Shown piece by piece: positions 27,219-41,260 of a stretch of DNA of 64,000 nt. The stretch comes from Shimia aestuarii (GTDB taxonomy: Bacteria > Pseudomonadota > Alphaproteobacteria > Rhodobacterales > Rhodobacteraceae). The DNA lies in NCBI RefSeq assembly GCF_900114635.1, contig NZ_FOTQ01000004.1, positions 124,001 to 188,000 of the forward strand, given 5' to 3'. Under the pieces are notes generated by a model that worked only from the letters and a program-made list of their open reading frames with translations, did no database searches and was not told the DNA's origin. The position numbers and the translations under genes were made by a program. The stretch's first letter is position 1. Every line of letters starts with the position of its first letter.

Positions 27219-29570
27219 ATGGCCAAACATGAAAGAGCTTTGGCGGTGGCCAAAGACGGCGGCAATACACGACTTCGACAGATCGTATTTGCGTTTTTCT
27301 TTTTGATTTCAGCGGTTTTGCTTGCGCTTCCGAATTTGGCTTCGGCGCAGCAGTACCAGTTCGGCAGTATCGGCGTCGAAGGTAATCAACGGATCGAATC
27401 CGCTGCGGTGATCAGCTATGCCGGGCTCAAGACGGGTCAGACCGTCTCTGCCGGGCAATTGAACGCGGCCTATCAGCGGGTTTTGGCCAGTGGGTTGTTC
27501 GAGACCGTGGAGCTTGTTCCCAGCGGAAACCGGCTGGTCATCAAGGTGCAGGAATACCCGACGATCAACCTGATCAACTTCGAAGGCAATGCGCGGCTCA
27601 AGGATGATGCGCTGGCCAGCTTGATCGAATCGCAATCGCGGCGGGTGCTGAACCCGACGGTTGCGGAGCGTGACGCGGCGCGGATCACCGAGGCCTATGC
27701 GCAGTCCGGGCGCCTTGCCGCGCGGGTCACGCCGCGCATCATCCGCCGCAGCGACAACCGCGCCGATCTCATTTTCGAGATTTTCGAAGGCGGCATTGTT
27801 GAAATCGAGCGGATCGGATTTGTCGGCAACCAGGAATACTCGGACCGTCGCCTGCGCCGCGTGCTGGGCACCAAACAGGCGGGTCTTCTGCGTGCCCTGT
27901 TCAAGCAGGACACCTATGTCGACGACCGGATCGAGTTCGACAAACAGGTTTTGCGCGACTTTTACCTGTCGCGTGGCTTTGTCGATTTTCGCGTAACCAG
28001 CGTGAATGCGGAACTGTCGCGGGAACGGGACAGCTATTTCATCACCTTCAATATTCAGGAAGGGCAGCAGTTCGAATTCGGCAAAATCACCGCGACCAGC
28101 GAAGTGGCCGGCGCGGATCCTGATGAATATCTTGCCGCGATCAAGCTCAAGCCCGGCGTAATGTATTCGCCGTTGCAGGTAGAAAACGCCATCGCGCGCA
28201 TGGAGACAAAGGCGCTCAAGCAGGGGCTGGATTTTGTCCGGGTCGATCCGCGCATCACGCGCGACGATGCGAATCTGGCGCTGGACGTGGAGTTCGCCAT
28301 TGTCAAAGGCCCGCGCATCTTCGTTGAACGTATCGACATCGAAGGCAACACGACCACGATCGACCGGGTGATCCGTCACCAGTTCCGCATCGTCGAAGGT
28401 GATCCGTTCAACCCGCGCGAAATCCGCGAAAGCGCCGAGCGCATTCGCGCGCTGGAGTTCTTTGAAACCGCCGAGGTGAATGCCCGTGAGGGGAGCTCGC
28501 CCGATCAGGTGGTGATCGACGTGGACGTTGTCGAAAAGCCCACGGGTTCGCTCTCATTTGGCGCGACCTACGGAACCAATGACGGGTTCGGCCTCGTCGT
28601 GCGCTTCAACGAGCGCAACTTCCTTGGTCGTGGTCAAACTGTTGGGTTCTCGTTCTCGACGGCGTCGACCATCACCGATTATGGATTCAACTTCCTTGAA
28701 CCGGCGTTCCTGGGTCGTGATCTCGCGGCCGGTTTTGCGCTGCGCTATCAGGAGTATGAGCCCAACGAGGCCCGCTTCAGCAACACGATTGGTGAGTTTC
28801 AGCCGACACTGGCGTTCCCGGTCAGTGAATATGGTGAGATGGCGTTGCGGTATACGCTGCAGAACTCGGAAATGGATATCAACAATGGTGAAGCGCTCGC
28901 CGGTTCGATCATCGACACGGAAGCGGCGCGCGGCGATATCTGGAAAAGCTCGGTCGGCTATACCTACAGCTTTGATACACGCAACCGCGGGCTTGATCCG
29001 AACCGGGGCGTTTTGCTTGAGTTTGGTCAGGATTTCGGTGGCCTTGGTGGGGATTACACCTTCATCAAGACCACTGCGCGTGCGATTGCAGAAACCCGGG
29101 TTTACCACGAGGAAATCACCCTGCGGGCGGTGCTTGAGGGCGGGGCGCTCTATTCGCCCGACAAAGACAGCCGCGCGGATGACCGTTTCATCACCACGGC
29201 GCGCAATATTCGCGGTTTTGAGCCCTTCGGGATCGGCCCGCGTGAATATCAGGGCGGCGGAGTGCAGGATGACGCGCTTGGCGGTAACTACTATGCCGTG
29301 GCCCGGTTTGAGGCAGAGTTCCCGCTGGGCTTGCCCGATGAACTCGGGATCAGGGGTGGTCTGTTCTATGATATCGGATCGCTCTGGGGGCTGGATGTTT
29401 CGTCGCCCAACGTGATCTATGAAGATTTCTCGTTGCGCCACGTGGTCGGCTTCTCTCTGTTCTGGGAAACGGCGATTGGGCCGCTGCGTTTCAACTTCTC
29501 CAAGGCGATCCAGAAAGAGAAGTTCGACAAGGAGCAGAACTTTGACTTCACCGTTAGCGCCCAGTTCTAA
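27219..29570 (+). CDS. bamA: Outer membrane protein assembly factor BamA
   Basis: A 783-aa outer-membrane protein that inserts beta-barrel proteins. The N-terminus is a long signal peptide ending ALPNLASAQQ. Five POTRA domains cover about residues 48-420 (each with the VEGNQRI-like or IDIEGNTTT-like pattern). The 16-strand barrel follows, ending FTVSAQF with the terminal Phe recognised by the Bam machine. ATG 27219 is preferred over an in-frame TTG at 27204. Skp-like chaperone, fabZ and lpxA follow directly. Confidence 0.95.
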   Translation: MAKHERALAVAKDGGNTRLRQIVFAFFFLISAVLLALPNLASAQQYQFGSIGVEGNQRIESAAVISYAGLKTGQTVSAGQLNAAYQRVLASGLFETVELVPSGNRLVIKVQEYPTINLINFEGNARLKDDALASLIESQSRRVLNPTVAERDAARITEAYAQSGRLAARVTPRIIRRSDNRADLIFEIFEGGIVEIERIGFVGNQEYSDRRLRRVLGTKQAGLLRALFKQDTYVDDRIEFDKQVLRDFYLSRGFVDFRVTSVNAELSRERDSYFITFNIQEGQQFEFGKITATSEVAGADPDEYLAAIKLKPGVMYSPLQVENAIARMETKALKQGLDFVRVDPRITRDDANLALDVEFAIVKGPRIFVERIDIEGNTTTIDRVIRHQFRIVEGDPFNPREIRESAERIRALEFFETAEVNAREGSSPDQVVIDVDVVEKPTGSLSFGATYGTNDGFGLVVRFNERNFLGRGQTVGFSFSTASTITDYGFNFLEPAFLGRDLAAGFALRYQEYEPNEARFSNTIGEFQPTLAFPVSEYGEMALRYTLQNSEMDINNGEALAGSIIDTEAARGDIWKSSVGYTYSFDTRNRGLDPNRGVLLEFGQDFGGLGGDYTFIKTTARAIAETRVYHEEITLRAVLEGGALYSPDKDSRADDRFITTARNIRGFEPFGIGPREYQGGGVQDDALGGNYYAVARFEAEFPLGLPDELGIRGGLFYDIGSLWGLDVSSPNVIYEDFSLRHVVGFSLFWETAIGPLRFNFSKAIQKEKFDKEQNFDFTVSAQF

Positions 29571-29576
29571 GTCGTG

Positions 29577-30131
29577 ATGGACCGGCTGTTTGCGCTTATT
29601 GCCTCGGTTTTGCTGGCCTTTGGGCCGGCAGGGCCAGGGCAGGCACAAGAGACGGGCGCGCCGATTTCGGCCATTCTGACGATCGACAGCGAGCGTCTTT
29701 TCACGGACTCGCAATTCGGCCAGCGCGTGGCACGCGAAATTGCCGCCGAGCAGTCGGTTCTACGGGCCGAGAACCGCCAGATGGAGGCCAAGCTGGCCGA
29801 GGAAGAAAAGGTTCTTACCGAGAAACGCAAAGAAATGACGGCGGCGGATTTTCGGGCCGTGGCGGATGCATTTGACCGCCGGGTCGAGGAGATCCGTGAT
29901 TTCCAGGACAACAAGGCGCGCGAGATTGCCTTGCGCCAGGAGCGAGAGGAAGCGCAGTTCGTTCAGGCCGCGCGCCCGGTGCTGGCCGAGTTGATGCGCG
30001 AAGCGCGGGCATCGGTTATCCTGGAACAGCGCACGATTCTGCTTTCGGACAACGCAATCGACGTCACGCAGGAAGCGATTGGCCGGCTGGATGCGGCCAT
30101 CGGCGACGGATCGGGTCTTCAGCGGGAATAG
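29577..30131 (+). CDS. OmpH/Skp-like periplasmic chaperone
   Basis: A 184-aa exported protein with a signal peptide ending PGQAQE. From residue about 45 onward it is a long coiled coil rich in Glu, Lys and Arg (AEEEKVLTEKRKEMTAADFR), the arm form of Skp. Skp-type trimers hold unfolded outer-membrane proteins for BamA. GTG at 29574 is an alternative start just before the ATG. It begins 6 nt after bamA. Confidence 0.85.
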   Translation: MDRLFALIASVLLAFGPAGPGQAQETGAPISAILTIDSERLFTDSQFGQRVAREIAAEQSVLRAENRQMEAKLAEEEKVLTEKRKEMTAADFRAVADAFDRRVEEIRDFQDNKAREIALRQEREEAQFVQAARPVLAELMREARASVILEQRTILLSDNAIDVTQEAIGRLDAAIGDGSGLQRE

Positions 30132-30223
30132 GCCGCGGGACCATGCGCGCGCTTGCCCAACCGGGGCAGGGTTGCTAGGGACTTGTTCCAACACATGCAC
30201 ACAAATGACGGGAGCTTCTCGGG

Positions 30224-30688
30224 ATGTCCGAAGAATTGAAAAGCGCAGATATCGGCCTGATCCAGCGGATTATTCCGCATCGCTATCCGTTTCTTCTCGT
30301 GGACAAGGTCGTCGATATCGACGGCTATACCTCGGCACGGGGCATCAAGAACGTCACGATGAACGAGCCGCATTTCCAAGGGCACTTTCCGGGCAAACCG
30401 ATCATGCCGGGCGTGACCATTGTCGAGGCGATGGCACAGACCAGCGCGGTGATGGTGGGCGTAGCGATGGACATGGCCGACAAAGAGTTGCTGGTCTATT
30501 TCATGGGCATCGACAAATGCAAATTCCGCCGGATGGTGGTGCCGGGCGATGTTTTGGAAATGAACGTGAAAACCGTGCGCGGGCGGCCGGGCGGCAAGGT
30601 GTGGAAGTTCGAAGGGGTGGCCACTGTCGAAGGAGAAATGGCCTGTGAAGTCGAGTTCACGGCCATGATGGACCTGCCCAAGGAGTAA
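30224..30688 (+). CDS. fabZ: 3-hydroxyacyl-[ACP] dehydratase FabZ
   Basis: A 154-aa hotdog-fold dehydratase of type II fatty acid synthesis. [20 protein letters not shown] contains the catalytic His and Glu. It lies between the Skp-like gene and lpxA, as usual, linking fatty acid and lipid A synthesis through shared 3-hydroxyacyl-ACP. Confidence 0.95.
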   Translation: MSEELKSADIGLIQRIIPHRYPFLLVDKVVDIDGYTSARGIKNVTMNEPHFQGHFPGKPIMPGVTIVEAMAQTSAVMVGVAMDMADKELLVYFMGIDKCKFRRMVVPGDVLEMNVKTVRGRPGGKVWKFEGVATVEGEMACEVEFTAMMDLPKE

Positions 30689-30693
30689 CCCGG

Positions 30694-31491
30694 ATGGCCA
30701 TTGCGCAAAGTGCAACAGTGCACGCTTCGGCGGTTGTTGAAGAAGGTGCCGTCATCGGAGAAGGCTGCGTTATCGGCCCACTTTGCGTGGTGGGAGCGCA
30801 CGTGGTGCTCAAAGAGCGGGTTGAGCTCAAATCACATGTGGTCGTGACCGGGCAGACCGAGATCGGGGCAGACACCGTGGTGTTTTCCTTTGCCGTGATC
30901 GGCGAGGTGCCGCAGGACCTCAAATTCAAGGGCGAGGCGTCACGACTTGTTATCGGGGAACGCAACCGCATCCGGGAGCACGTGACGATGAACACCGGCA
31001 CCGAGGGCGGTGGCGGTATCACGTGCGTTGGTGATGACGGTCTGTTCATGGCGGGCTGTCACATCGCGCATGACGCCCAGATCGGCAATCGGGTGATCGT
31101 GGTCAATTCCGCTGCCGTTGCCGGACATTGCGTAATCGAGGATGACGTGATCATCGGCGGGTTGTGCGGCATACACCAATGGGTGCGGATCGGGCATGGC
31201 GCGATTATTGGCGCGCTCTCGATGGTGACAAATGACGTGATTCCTTATGGCCTTGTTCAAGGGCCGCGCGGCGCGCTGGACGGGCTGAACCTTGTCGGGT
31301 TGAAGCGCCGGGGCGTGGCACGTGCGGACATTACCGCGCTGCGGGCAGCGTTCCAGATGCTGGCGCAGGGCGAAGGGGCGTTCATGGAACGCGCAACGCG
31401 TCTCGGGGAGGAAACCGAGAGCGCCTATGTGCAGGAAATCGTGGATTTCATTCTGGGCGACACGGACCGGTCGTTCCTGACGCCGGGCTGA
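30694..31491 (+). CDS. lpxA: UDP-N-acetylglucosamine acyltransferase LpxA
   Basis: A 265-aa trimeric left-handed beta-helix enzyme that starts lipid A synthesis by adding a 3-hydroxyacyl chain to UDP-GlcNAc. Hexapeptide repeats run from about residue 8 to 190; HIAHDAQIGN contains the catalytic His. A C-terminal helical domain follows. It begins 5 nt after fabZ and 3 nt before lpxI. Confidence 0.95.
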   Translation: MAIAQSATVHASAVVEEGAVIGEGCVIGPLCVVGAHVVLKERVELKSHVVVTGQTEIGADTVVFSFAVIGEVPQDLKFKGEASRLVIGERNRIREHVTMNTGTEGGGGITCVGDDGLFMAGCHIAHDAQIGNRVIVVNSAAVAGHCVIEDDVIIGGLCGIHQWVRIGHGAIIGALSMVTNDVIPYGLVQGPRGALDGLNLVGLKRRGVARADITALRAAFQMLAQGEGAFMERATRLGEETESAYVQEIVDFILGDTDRSFLTPG

Positions 31492-31494
31492 GCC

Positions 31495-32295
31495 ATGGGA
31501 CGTCTGGCAATTCTGTCCGGGGGTGGCGCACTGCCGCGTTTGCTGGCCGAGGCGCATCCGGATGCGCTGCGCGTGGTGTTCAAGGGCGTGGCCCATGATA
31601 TGCCCGACCCGGTTGAAGTGCATTCCTTTGAGAAAATGGGCGGCCTTTTTGACGCCTTGCGATCCGCTGGTGTGGACGAGTTGGTTCTGGCCGGGGCAAT
31701 GGGGCGTCCGGCTCTGAACCCGGCCGAATTCGACGCCGGGATGATGGCGATTGCACCGCGCCTCTTGCCCGCCTTGCATGGCGGCGATGATGCCATTCTG
31801 CGCCTGATTATCGCCGTTTTCGAAGAACAGGGGTTCCGCGTGGTGGGCGCGCATGAGGTGCTGCCAGCGCTGACCGTGCCCGAGGGGCTGTTTGCCGGGC
31901 CGGAGCCGAGTGCGGACGCGTTGAAAGATGCAGAGAAGGCGAGCGACATTCTTTTGGCATTGTCGCCTTTGGATGTGGGGCAGGGCGCCGTGGTCGCGGC
32001 CGGGCTGTGTCTTGGGGTTGAGACGTTGCAGGGCACGGATGCCATGTTGCGCTTTGTGGCAGAGACGCCCGCGCATCTGCGCCGCGGCAAGGGCGTGTTC
32101 GTCAAGGCACCCAAGCGGGGGCAGGATCTGCGCGTGGACATGCCTGCGATTGGTCCGCAGACAGTGCAGAACGCCGCAGAGGCGGGGCTTGAGGGGATCG
32201 TGGTGTCAGCCGGCAAGGTCTTGTTGCTTGAGGCAGAGGCCACGCGTGCAGCCCTTGAAGACACCGGGCTGTTCCTTTTGGGACGGGTGCTCTGA
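31495..32295 (+). CDS. lpxI: UDP-2,3-diacylglucosamine pyrophosphatase LpxI
   Basis: A 266-aa DUF1009 protein that cleaves UDP-2,3-diacyl-GlcN to lipid X by attack at the alpha phosphate. Alphaproteobacteria use it in place of LpxH. LAILSGGGALPRLLAE, DELVLAGAMGRPAL and KAPKRGQDLRVDMPAIGPQT are family motifs. It overlaps lpxB by 1 nt, so the two steps are coupled. Confidence 0.92.
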   Translation: MGRLAILSGGGALPRLLAEAHPDALRVVFKGVAHDMPDPVEVHSFEKMGGLFDALRSAGVDELVLAGAMGRPALNPAEFDAGMMAIAPRLLPALHGGDDAILRLIIAVFEEQGFRVVGAHEVLPALTVPEGLFAGPEPSADALKDAEKASDILLALSPLDVGQGAVVAAGLCLGVETLQGTDAMLRFVAETPAHLRRGKGVFVKAPKRGQDLRVDMPAIGPQTVQNAAEAGLEGIVVSAGKVLLLEAEATRAALEDTGLFLLGRVL

Positions 32296-33458
32296 TGAAG
32301 GTGTTCCTGGTCGCGGGCGAAATGTCGGGAGACAAGCTTGGCGGCGCGCTGATGGCGGGGCTGAAAACGCTTGTGCCGGAGGTGTCATTTCATGGGATTG
32401 GCGGTCCTGCGATGCAGGCCGAGGGGCTTACAAGCCAATTTCCGATGGAAGAACTGAGCGTGATGGGCATTGCCGAGGTGCTGCCCAAGTACCGCCATCT
32501 CAAGCGGCGGATTGCCGAGACCGCCGAGGCGGTTCTGCAGGCTCGACCGGATGTATTGATCACCATCGACAGCCCGGATTTCTCGTTGCGCGTGGCGCGG
32601 ATCGTCAAGGACCGGAGCGATATTCGCACCGTGCATTACGTGGCCCCGACGGTTTGGGCGTGGCGTGCGGGGCGTGCCGAGAAGATGTCGAAAATGATCG
32701 ATCAGGTGCTCGCGCTGTTGCCGTTCGAGCCGCCCTATATGGAAGCGGTGGGAATGCGCTGTGACTTTGTCGGGCATCCGGTGACTACCGAACCCGTGGC
32801 AAGTGACGCGGAGGTGTTGCAGTTCCGCGAAGCGCATGGGTTGGGCACATCGCCCGTGCTGCTTTTGCTGCCGGGATCGCGCCGGGGCGAGGTTTCGCGA
32901 CTGGGACCGATCTTTGGGCAGGTGCTGCGCGATGTTTTGAATGCGCGCCCTGATCTGCGGGTGGTTCTGCCTGCGGCGGCGCCTGTGGCCGAAATGGTCA
33001 AGGAGATGTGCCGCGATTGGCCGGGTCAGGTGATCGTGCTGGACCCGCGGGATCGATTAGAGCACGAAGCGCAGGCCGAGAAAAGAGCGGCGTTCCGGGC
33101 CGCAGACGTGGCCCTTGCAGCCTCTGGCACGGTTTCTCTGGAGCTGGCCGCGGCTGGCACGCCGATGGTAATTGCCTATGACATGAACTGGCTCAGCCGC
33201 CAGATCATCGGCATGATGCTCAAGGTGGATACGGTGACGCTGGTCAATCTGGTGAGCGAGACTCGCGCGGTGCCGGAATTGATCGGGGCCGCCTGTCGGG
33301 CCGATCGGATTGCGCCAGTGGTGCTGGATGTACTGGGCGATCCAAGCGCACAGGCCGAGGCAATGCAGATCACCATGGACCGGTTGGGTCGCGGTGGCGA
33401 AGCGCCGGGGATTCGGGCGGCCAAGGCGGTGCTGGATGGTTTGGGGCGGCTTCCATGA
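32295..33458 (+). CDS. lpxB: Lipid-A-disaccharide synthase
   Basis: A 387-aa GT-B glycosyltransferase that joins UDP-2,3-diacyl-GlcN and lipid X. VAGEMSGDKLGGALM, the VAPTVWAWRAGR segment and LPGSRRGEVSRLGP are typical; the C-terminal nucleotide-binding half has AASGTVSLELAAAGTPMV. It ends with an ATGA overlap into the CadD-like gene. Confidence 0.95.
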   Translation: MKVFLVAGEMSGDKLGGALMAGLKTLVPEVSFHGIGGPAMQAEGLTSQFPMEELSVMGIAEVLPKYRHLKRRIAETAEAVLQARPDVLITIDSPDFSLRVARIVKDRSDIRTVHYVAPTVWAWRAGRAEKMSKMIDQVLALLPFEPPYMEAVGMRCDFVGHPVTTEPVASDAEVLQFREAHGLGTSPVLLLLPGSRRGEVSRLGPIFGQVLRDVLNARPDLRVVLPAAAPVAEMVKEMCRDWPGQVIVLDPRDRLEHEAQAEKRAAFRAADVALAASGTVSLELAAAGTPMVIAYDMNWLSRQIIGMMLKVDTVTLVNLVSETRAVPELIGAACRADRIAPVVLDVLGDPSAQAEAMQITMDRLGRGGEAPGIRAAKAVLDGLGRLP

Positions 33459-34018
33459 GCCTTGCGGTTTTTGCGTTTTCGGTGACGCTGGCGCTGATCC
33501 TGACCAATCTCGACAATCTGGCCGTGATGGTGGCGCTCATGTTGCGGTTGCCCAAGAAACGTGTGCTGATCGCATTTGTCACTGCACAGGTCATCGTGCT
33601 GGCCGTCGCCAAGGCCATCGCGGAAGGGATCGAGATCGGCTTGTCGGCACAGGCCGGTTGGCTTGGCATAGTACCAATACTGATCGGGGTGCGCGCCCTT
33701 TTGCAGGAAAATGGCGGTGAGGGACCGAAGGCGCGCGATGACGCGACTCTTGTGGCGTTGGTGCTCCTGTTCCTGAGTATTTCCAGCGACAGCCTGATTG
33801 TGCTGGCGCCGTTGCTGGCAGATGCCGCGCCGGGGCACCGTGTAGCGGGGATATTCGGGGCGATTCTGGCGTGGGGCGGTTTGATGGCAGCGGGTCTGAA
33901 AACCGCACAAGCTGGCGGCACGACCGGGTGGGCCCGGCGGTTGGAACGATTGGCGCCTTGGGTGATGATCGCCGTCGGAACCTATGTCCTGCTCGATACC
34001 GCGACCGATATGACCTGA
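33455..34018 (+). CDS. CadD-like / LysE-superfamily membrane protein
   Basis: A 187-aa membrane protein with five or six predicted helices. LILTNLDNLAVMVALM resembles the TNxDNL motif of the CadD cadmium-resistance family in the LysE superfamily. It overlaps lpxB by 4 nt, so it is translated from the lipid A operon, although its role there is not obvious. A GC hairpin follows. Substrate is unknown; the family call is moderate. Confidence 0.55.
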   Translation: MSLAVFAFSVTLALILTNLDNLAVMVALMLRLPKKRVLIAFVTAQVIVLAVAKAIAEGIEIGLSAQAGWLGIVPILIGVRALLQENGGEGPKARDDATLVALVLLFLSISSDSLIVLAPLLADAAPGHRVAGIFGAILAWGGLMAAGLKTAQAGGTTGWARRLERLAPWVMIAVGTYVLLDTATDMT

Positions 34019-34019
34019 G

Positions 34020-34043
34020 GCGCGCCGCGGGGGAGCGGCGCGC
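34020..34043. terminator. GC hairpin between convergent genes
   Basis: The stem GCGCGCCG/CGGCGCGC (34020-34027/34036-34043) lies between the CadD-like gene and convergent mnmA. It has no T run, so it may act as a weak terminator or transcript end protector. Confidence 0.5.
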
Positions 34044-34052
34044 TATGGCGTG

Positions 34053-35198
34053 TTACTGACCGCGCCAGATCCAGCCGCCGCCAAAGATGCGGCTGCCTTC
34101 GGTTTCATAGAACACACAAGCCTGACCCGGTGACACCCCTTCTTCGGGGGTCAACAGTTCGATCTCGGCCGTGTCCGGTCCGGTCGGGCGGATGACCGCT
34201 TCACGCGGGGGGCGGGTCGAGCGGACCTTGACCGCGAGGTGCCATTCCGTCTGACTGTCGAACGGGGCATCGCCAAGCCAGTTGATTTCCCGCACTGGAA
34301 TGATCCGGGTGGCGAGCATCTCTTTTGGACCAACCACGACCTGTTTGGCGTCGACGTCCAGTTTCACGACGTAAAGCGGCTCGGTCAGTCCACCGATACC
34401 GAGGCCGCGGCGTTGGCCGATCGTGTAGTGAATCACGCCCTTGTGCGTGCCCAGGACGCGACCATCGGCGTGCACGATTTCGCCCGGTTCAGCCGAGCCT
34501 GGGCGCAGTTTCTCGATAACGCTGGCATAATCGCCATTAGGTACAAAGCAGATGTCCTGACTGTCAGGCTTGTCAGCCACGGCGAGTCCGTATTCTGCCG
34601 CCAGAGCGCGTGTAGCGTCCTTGGAAGGGAGGTGGCCCAGCGGAAAACGCAGATAGTCGAGCTGTTCCGGTGTGGTGGAGAACAGGAAATAGGACTGGTC
34701 GCGCGAGGCATCCGCCGCGCTGTGCAGCTCGGGGCCGTTTTCACCCACCATACGCTGGATGTAATGGCCGGTGGCCATGCAATCGGCATCCAGATCCTTG
34801 GCTGTTTCAAGAAGGTCCTTGAATTTGACGCGTTCGTTGCAGCGGATGCAGGGAACGGGTGTGGCCCCGGCGAGATAGCTGTCGGCGAATTCGTCGATCA
34901 CCGCGTCCTGAAAGATATTCTCGTAGTCGAGCACGTAGTGAGGGAAGCCCTTTTCTTCGGCTACGCGACGCGCGTCGTGAATGTCGATCCCGGCACAGCA
35001 TGCGCCTTTCTTGGCAAGCGCCGCGCCGTGGTCATAAAGCTGGAGCGTGACACCAACCACGTCATAGCCTTCGTCGGCAAGCTTGGCCGCGACGACGGAG
35101 GAGTCCACGCCGCCCGACATGGCCACCACCACGCGGGTTTCAGAAGGTGGCTTGGCAAAGCCAAGCGAGTTGAGGGTCGTGTCGCCGTCAAGGGCCAT
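34053..35198 (-). CDS. mnmA: tRNA-specific 2-thiouridylase MnmA
   Basis: A 381-aa enzyme that thiolates U34 of tRNA Lys, Glu and Gln. The PP-loop SGGVDSS is at residues 28-34. Catalytic cysteines are in [13 protein letters not shown] and [11 protein letters not shown]. It is divergent from sciP. Confidence 0.94.
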   Translation of the reverse strand: MALDGDTTLNSLGFAKPPSETRVVVAMSGGVDSSVVAAKLADEGYDVVGVTLQLYDHGAALAKKGACCAGIDIHDARRVAEEKGFPHYVLDYENIFQDAVIDEFADSYLAGATPVPCIRCNERVKFKDLLETAKDLDADCMATGHYIQRMVGENGPELHSAADASRDQSYFLFSTTPEQLDYLRFPLGHLPSKDATRALAAEYGLAVADKPDSQDICFVPNGDYASVIEKLRPGSAEPGEIVHADGRVLGTHKGVIHYTIGQRRGLGIGGLTEPLYVVKLDVDAKQVVVGPKEMLATRIIPVREINWLGDAPFDSQTEWHLAVKVRSTRPPREAVIRPTGPDTAEIELLTPEEGVSPGQACVFYETEGSRIFGGGWIWRGQ

Positions 35199-35262
35199 GG
35201 GAATCTCCGAAACTGAAGTCGTCGAGAATATAGGAAAATCTTAATTACTCTCAAGCCCCGGT

Positions 35263-35277
35263 TTCAGGTCTCGTTAA
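35263..35277 (+). promoter_or_regulatory. Candidate CtrA box before sciP
   Basis: TTCA-N7-TTAA matches seven of eight positions of the TTAA-N7-TTAA CtrA site. It lies 43 nt before the preferred sciP start. SciP genes are CtrA targets in Caulobacter. Confidence 0.45.
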
Positions 35278-35319
35278 GCGGTTTGGCGCAGCATGAGCGC
35301 CAGAACGAGGATGAGAGTG

Positions 35320-35598
35320 ATGTTTCTGAAGAAAGTGGAAGGGCCGAGATGTGTTACCCTGGCCGACGGGCGGGTGATGACCCGCGCGGATCTGCCCCCC
35401 GGTGATACCAAAAGATGGGTGGCGTCGCGAAAGGCTGCGGTGGTGCGCGGAGTCGCCTATGGGTTGATCAGTCAGGATGAGGCGCTGAGCTTGTACGGGT
35501 TGAGTGAAGAAGAATTTGGTGAATGGGTTACGGCGGTGTCGCGGCACGGGGTTGAAGCCTTGAAAGCCACAAGTTTACAAAAATATAGACAACCATAA
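35320..35598 (+). CDS. sciP: DUF1153 protein, CtrA inhibitor SciP
   Basis: A 92-aa HTH protein. MFLKKVEGPR, DGRVMTRADLPPGDTKRWVA, then a Trp-type HTH (LISQDEALSLYGLSEEEF) and LKATSLQKYRQ are the SciP/DUF1153 pattern. In Caulobacter, SciP binds CtrA and blocks its activation of target promoters. ATG 35320 matches the usual family start; ATG 35293 is the longer alternative. ctrA follows 95 nt downstream on the same strand, an informative pairing for cell-cycle control. Confidence 0.85.
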   Translation: MFLKKVEGPRCVTLADGRVMTRADLPPGDTKRWVASRKAAVVRGVAYGLISQDEALSLYGLSEEEFGEWVTAVSRHGVEALKATSLQKYRQP

Positions 35599-35625
35599 GG
35601 AGAATGCCCTAGTTTCTGGGTGTCG

Positions 35626-35640
35626 GTAACTCGGGATTAA
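35626..35640 (+). promoter_or_regulatory. Candidate CtrA box before ctrA
   Basis: GTAA-N7-TTAA matches seven of eight positions of the CtrA site. It lies 54 nt before the ctrA start, so autoregulation is possible. Confidence 0.5.
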
Positions 35641-35693
35641 CCTTTTTTGTTCACGGTTAGGTCCAACGACGCCCCTGATGCGAGGAGTTTTCT

Positions 35694-36413
35694 ATGCGTG
35701 TTCTGTTGGTTGAGGATGATCCGACAACGTCCAAAAGTATCGAGATGATGCTGACCCATGCCAATCTCAACGTCTATGCGACGGACCTTGGGGAAGAGGG
35801 CATTGATCTGGCAAAACTGTATGACTATGACCTGATCCTTTTGGACCTTGGACTGCCGGACATGAATGGGCACGAGGTTTTGCGCCAGTTGCGCATTGCA
35901 CGGGTGGATACGCCGATCCTGATCCTGTCAGGGGCGGATGACACGGAAAGCAAGCTCAAGGGATTTGGGTTTGGGGCGGATGATTACCTGACCAAACCAT
36001 TCCATCGAGACGAACTGGTGGCACGAATTCACGCCATCATCCGCCGCTCCAAGGGGCATTCTCAGTCGATCATCAAGACCGGGCGTGTGTCGGTCAATCT
36101 GGATGCCAAGACTGTCGAGGTGGATGGCAAACCGGTGCACCTGACCGGTAAGGAATACCAGATGCTCGAGCTTTTGAGCCTGCGCAAGGGAACAACCCTC
36201 ACCAAGGAGATGTTTCTGAACCATCTTTACGGCGGCATGGATGAGCCGGAACTCAAGATCATCGACGTTTTCATCTGTAAGCTTCGCAAGAAGCTGAGCG
36301 AGGCTTCGGATGGAGCAAATTACATCGAAACAGTCTGGGGGCGAGGGTATGTTCTGCGCGACCCTGAACCGGGCAGCATCGGTGATGAAGAACAGATGGC
36401 GCTGCGCGCCTGA
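35694..36413 (+). CDS. ctrA: Cell cycle response regulator CtrA
   Basis: A 239-aa OmpR-type response regulator. The receiver holds the acidic pocket VEDD and phospho-acceptor D51 ([13 protein letters not shown]), with T and K in the usual places. The winged HTH (about 125-230) has [20 protein letters not shown] and [12 protein letters not shown], nearly invariant in CtrA. It ends ALRA rather than the AlaAla ClpXP tag of Caulobacter CtrA, so turnover may differ. In Rhodobacterales it controls motility and gene transfer agents rather than being essential. A GAGGAG site precedes the start. Confidence 0.95.
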   Translation: MRVLLVEDDPTTSKSIEMMLTHANLNVYATDLGEEGIDLAKLYDYDLILLDLGLPDMNGHEVLRQLRIARVDTPILILSGADDTESKLKGFGFGADDYLTKPFHRDELVARIHAIIRRSKGHSQSIIKTGRVSVNLDAKTVEVDGKPVHLTGKEYQMLELLSLRKGTTLTKEMFLNHLYGGMDEPELKIIDVFICKLRKKLSEASDGANYIETVWGRGYVLRDPEPGSIGDEEQMALRA

Positions 36414-36429
36414 CCGTTCCCTGACACTG

Positions 36430-40872
<4,443 letters not shown>

Positions 40873-40900
40873 GCCCGCTCTTCTCTAAATGTTCTCAAAT

Positions 40901-40915
40901 GTTCCCAAAAAGTTC
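40901..40915 (+). promoter_or_regulatory. LexA box (GTTC-N7-GTTC)
   Basis: GTTC-CCAAAAA-GTTC is an exact match to the alphaproteobacterial SOS box GTTC-N7-GTTC. A third GTTC at 40891-40894 is spaced 6 nt from the first. The box lies 63 nt before the 40-aa gene and is not followed by another gene on that strand, so that gene is its only obvious target. Confidence 0.7.
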
Positions 40916-40977
40916 TTTACAGGGCGTTAATGATGTGAGAACAAATAGGCAACAAATGAGAGAGCAGGAGCAAGCCA

Positions 40978-41100
40978 ATGATGCACCAGATCAAATCCGT
41001 GATGCGCAATTCCCGCCAGACGCTGTTTCAGGATGCGTTGGGGGGGCTGGCTCTTGTTGTCATGATGGTCGTGGCGCTGCACGTGCCCGGCTTTGCCTGA
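40978..41100 (+). CDS. Small single-pass membrane protein (40 aa), likely SOS-induced
   Basis: This gene encodes a short basic N-terminus (about residues 1-18, QIKSVMRNSRQTLF) and one transmembrane helix (about 19-38), ending HVPGFA. A GAGCAGGAGCAAGCC ribosome site lies just before the double ATG. It follows a perfect LexA box and is closed by a strong terminator (41261-41297), so it is a single-gene transcript. It resembles Caulobacter SidA in size and topology but not in recognisable sequence. Its role is unknown; blocking cell division after damage is an inference from context. Confidence 0.65.
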   Translation: MMHQIKSVMRNSRQTLFQDALGGLALVVMMVVALHVPGFA

Positions 41101-41260
41101 GTTTTCTGCCTGCGGCCTTTACGCCGGTCCATCCGCCCGCATCCTGTCCCCAATTTGATGCGGTTCTGACTGACACTGCCTGTCCCATGTCCTGAAGGGT
41201 ATTCTGCCTTAATCCCCCTTCGTGATGGCCCGGGTCCCACGTAAAAGACGCACCAAACTG

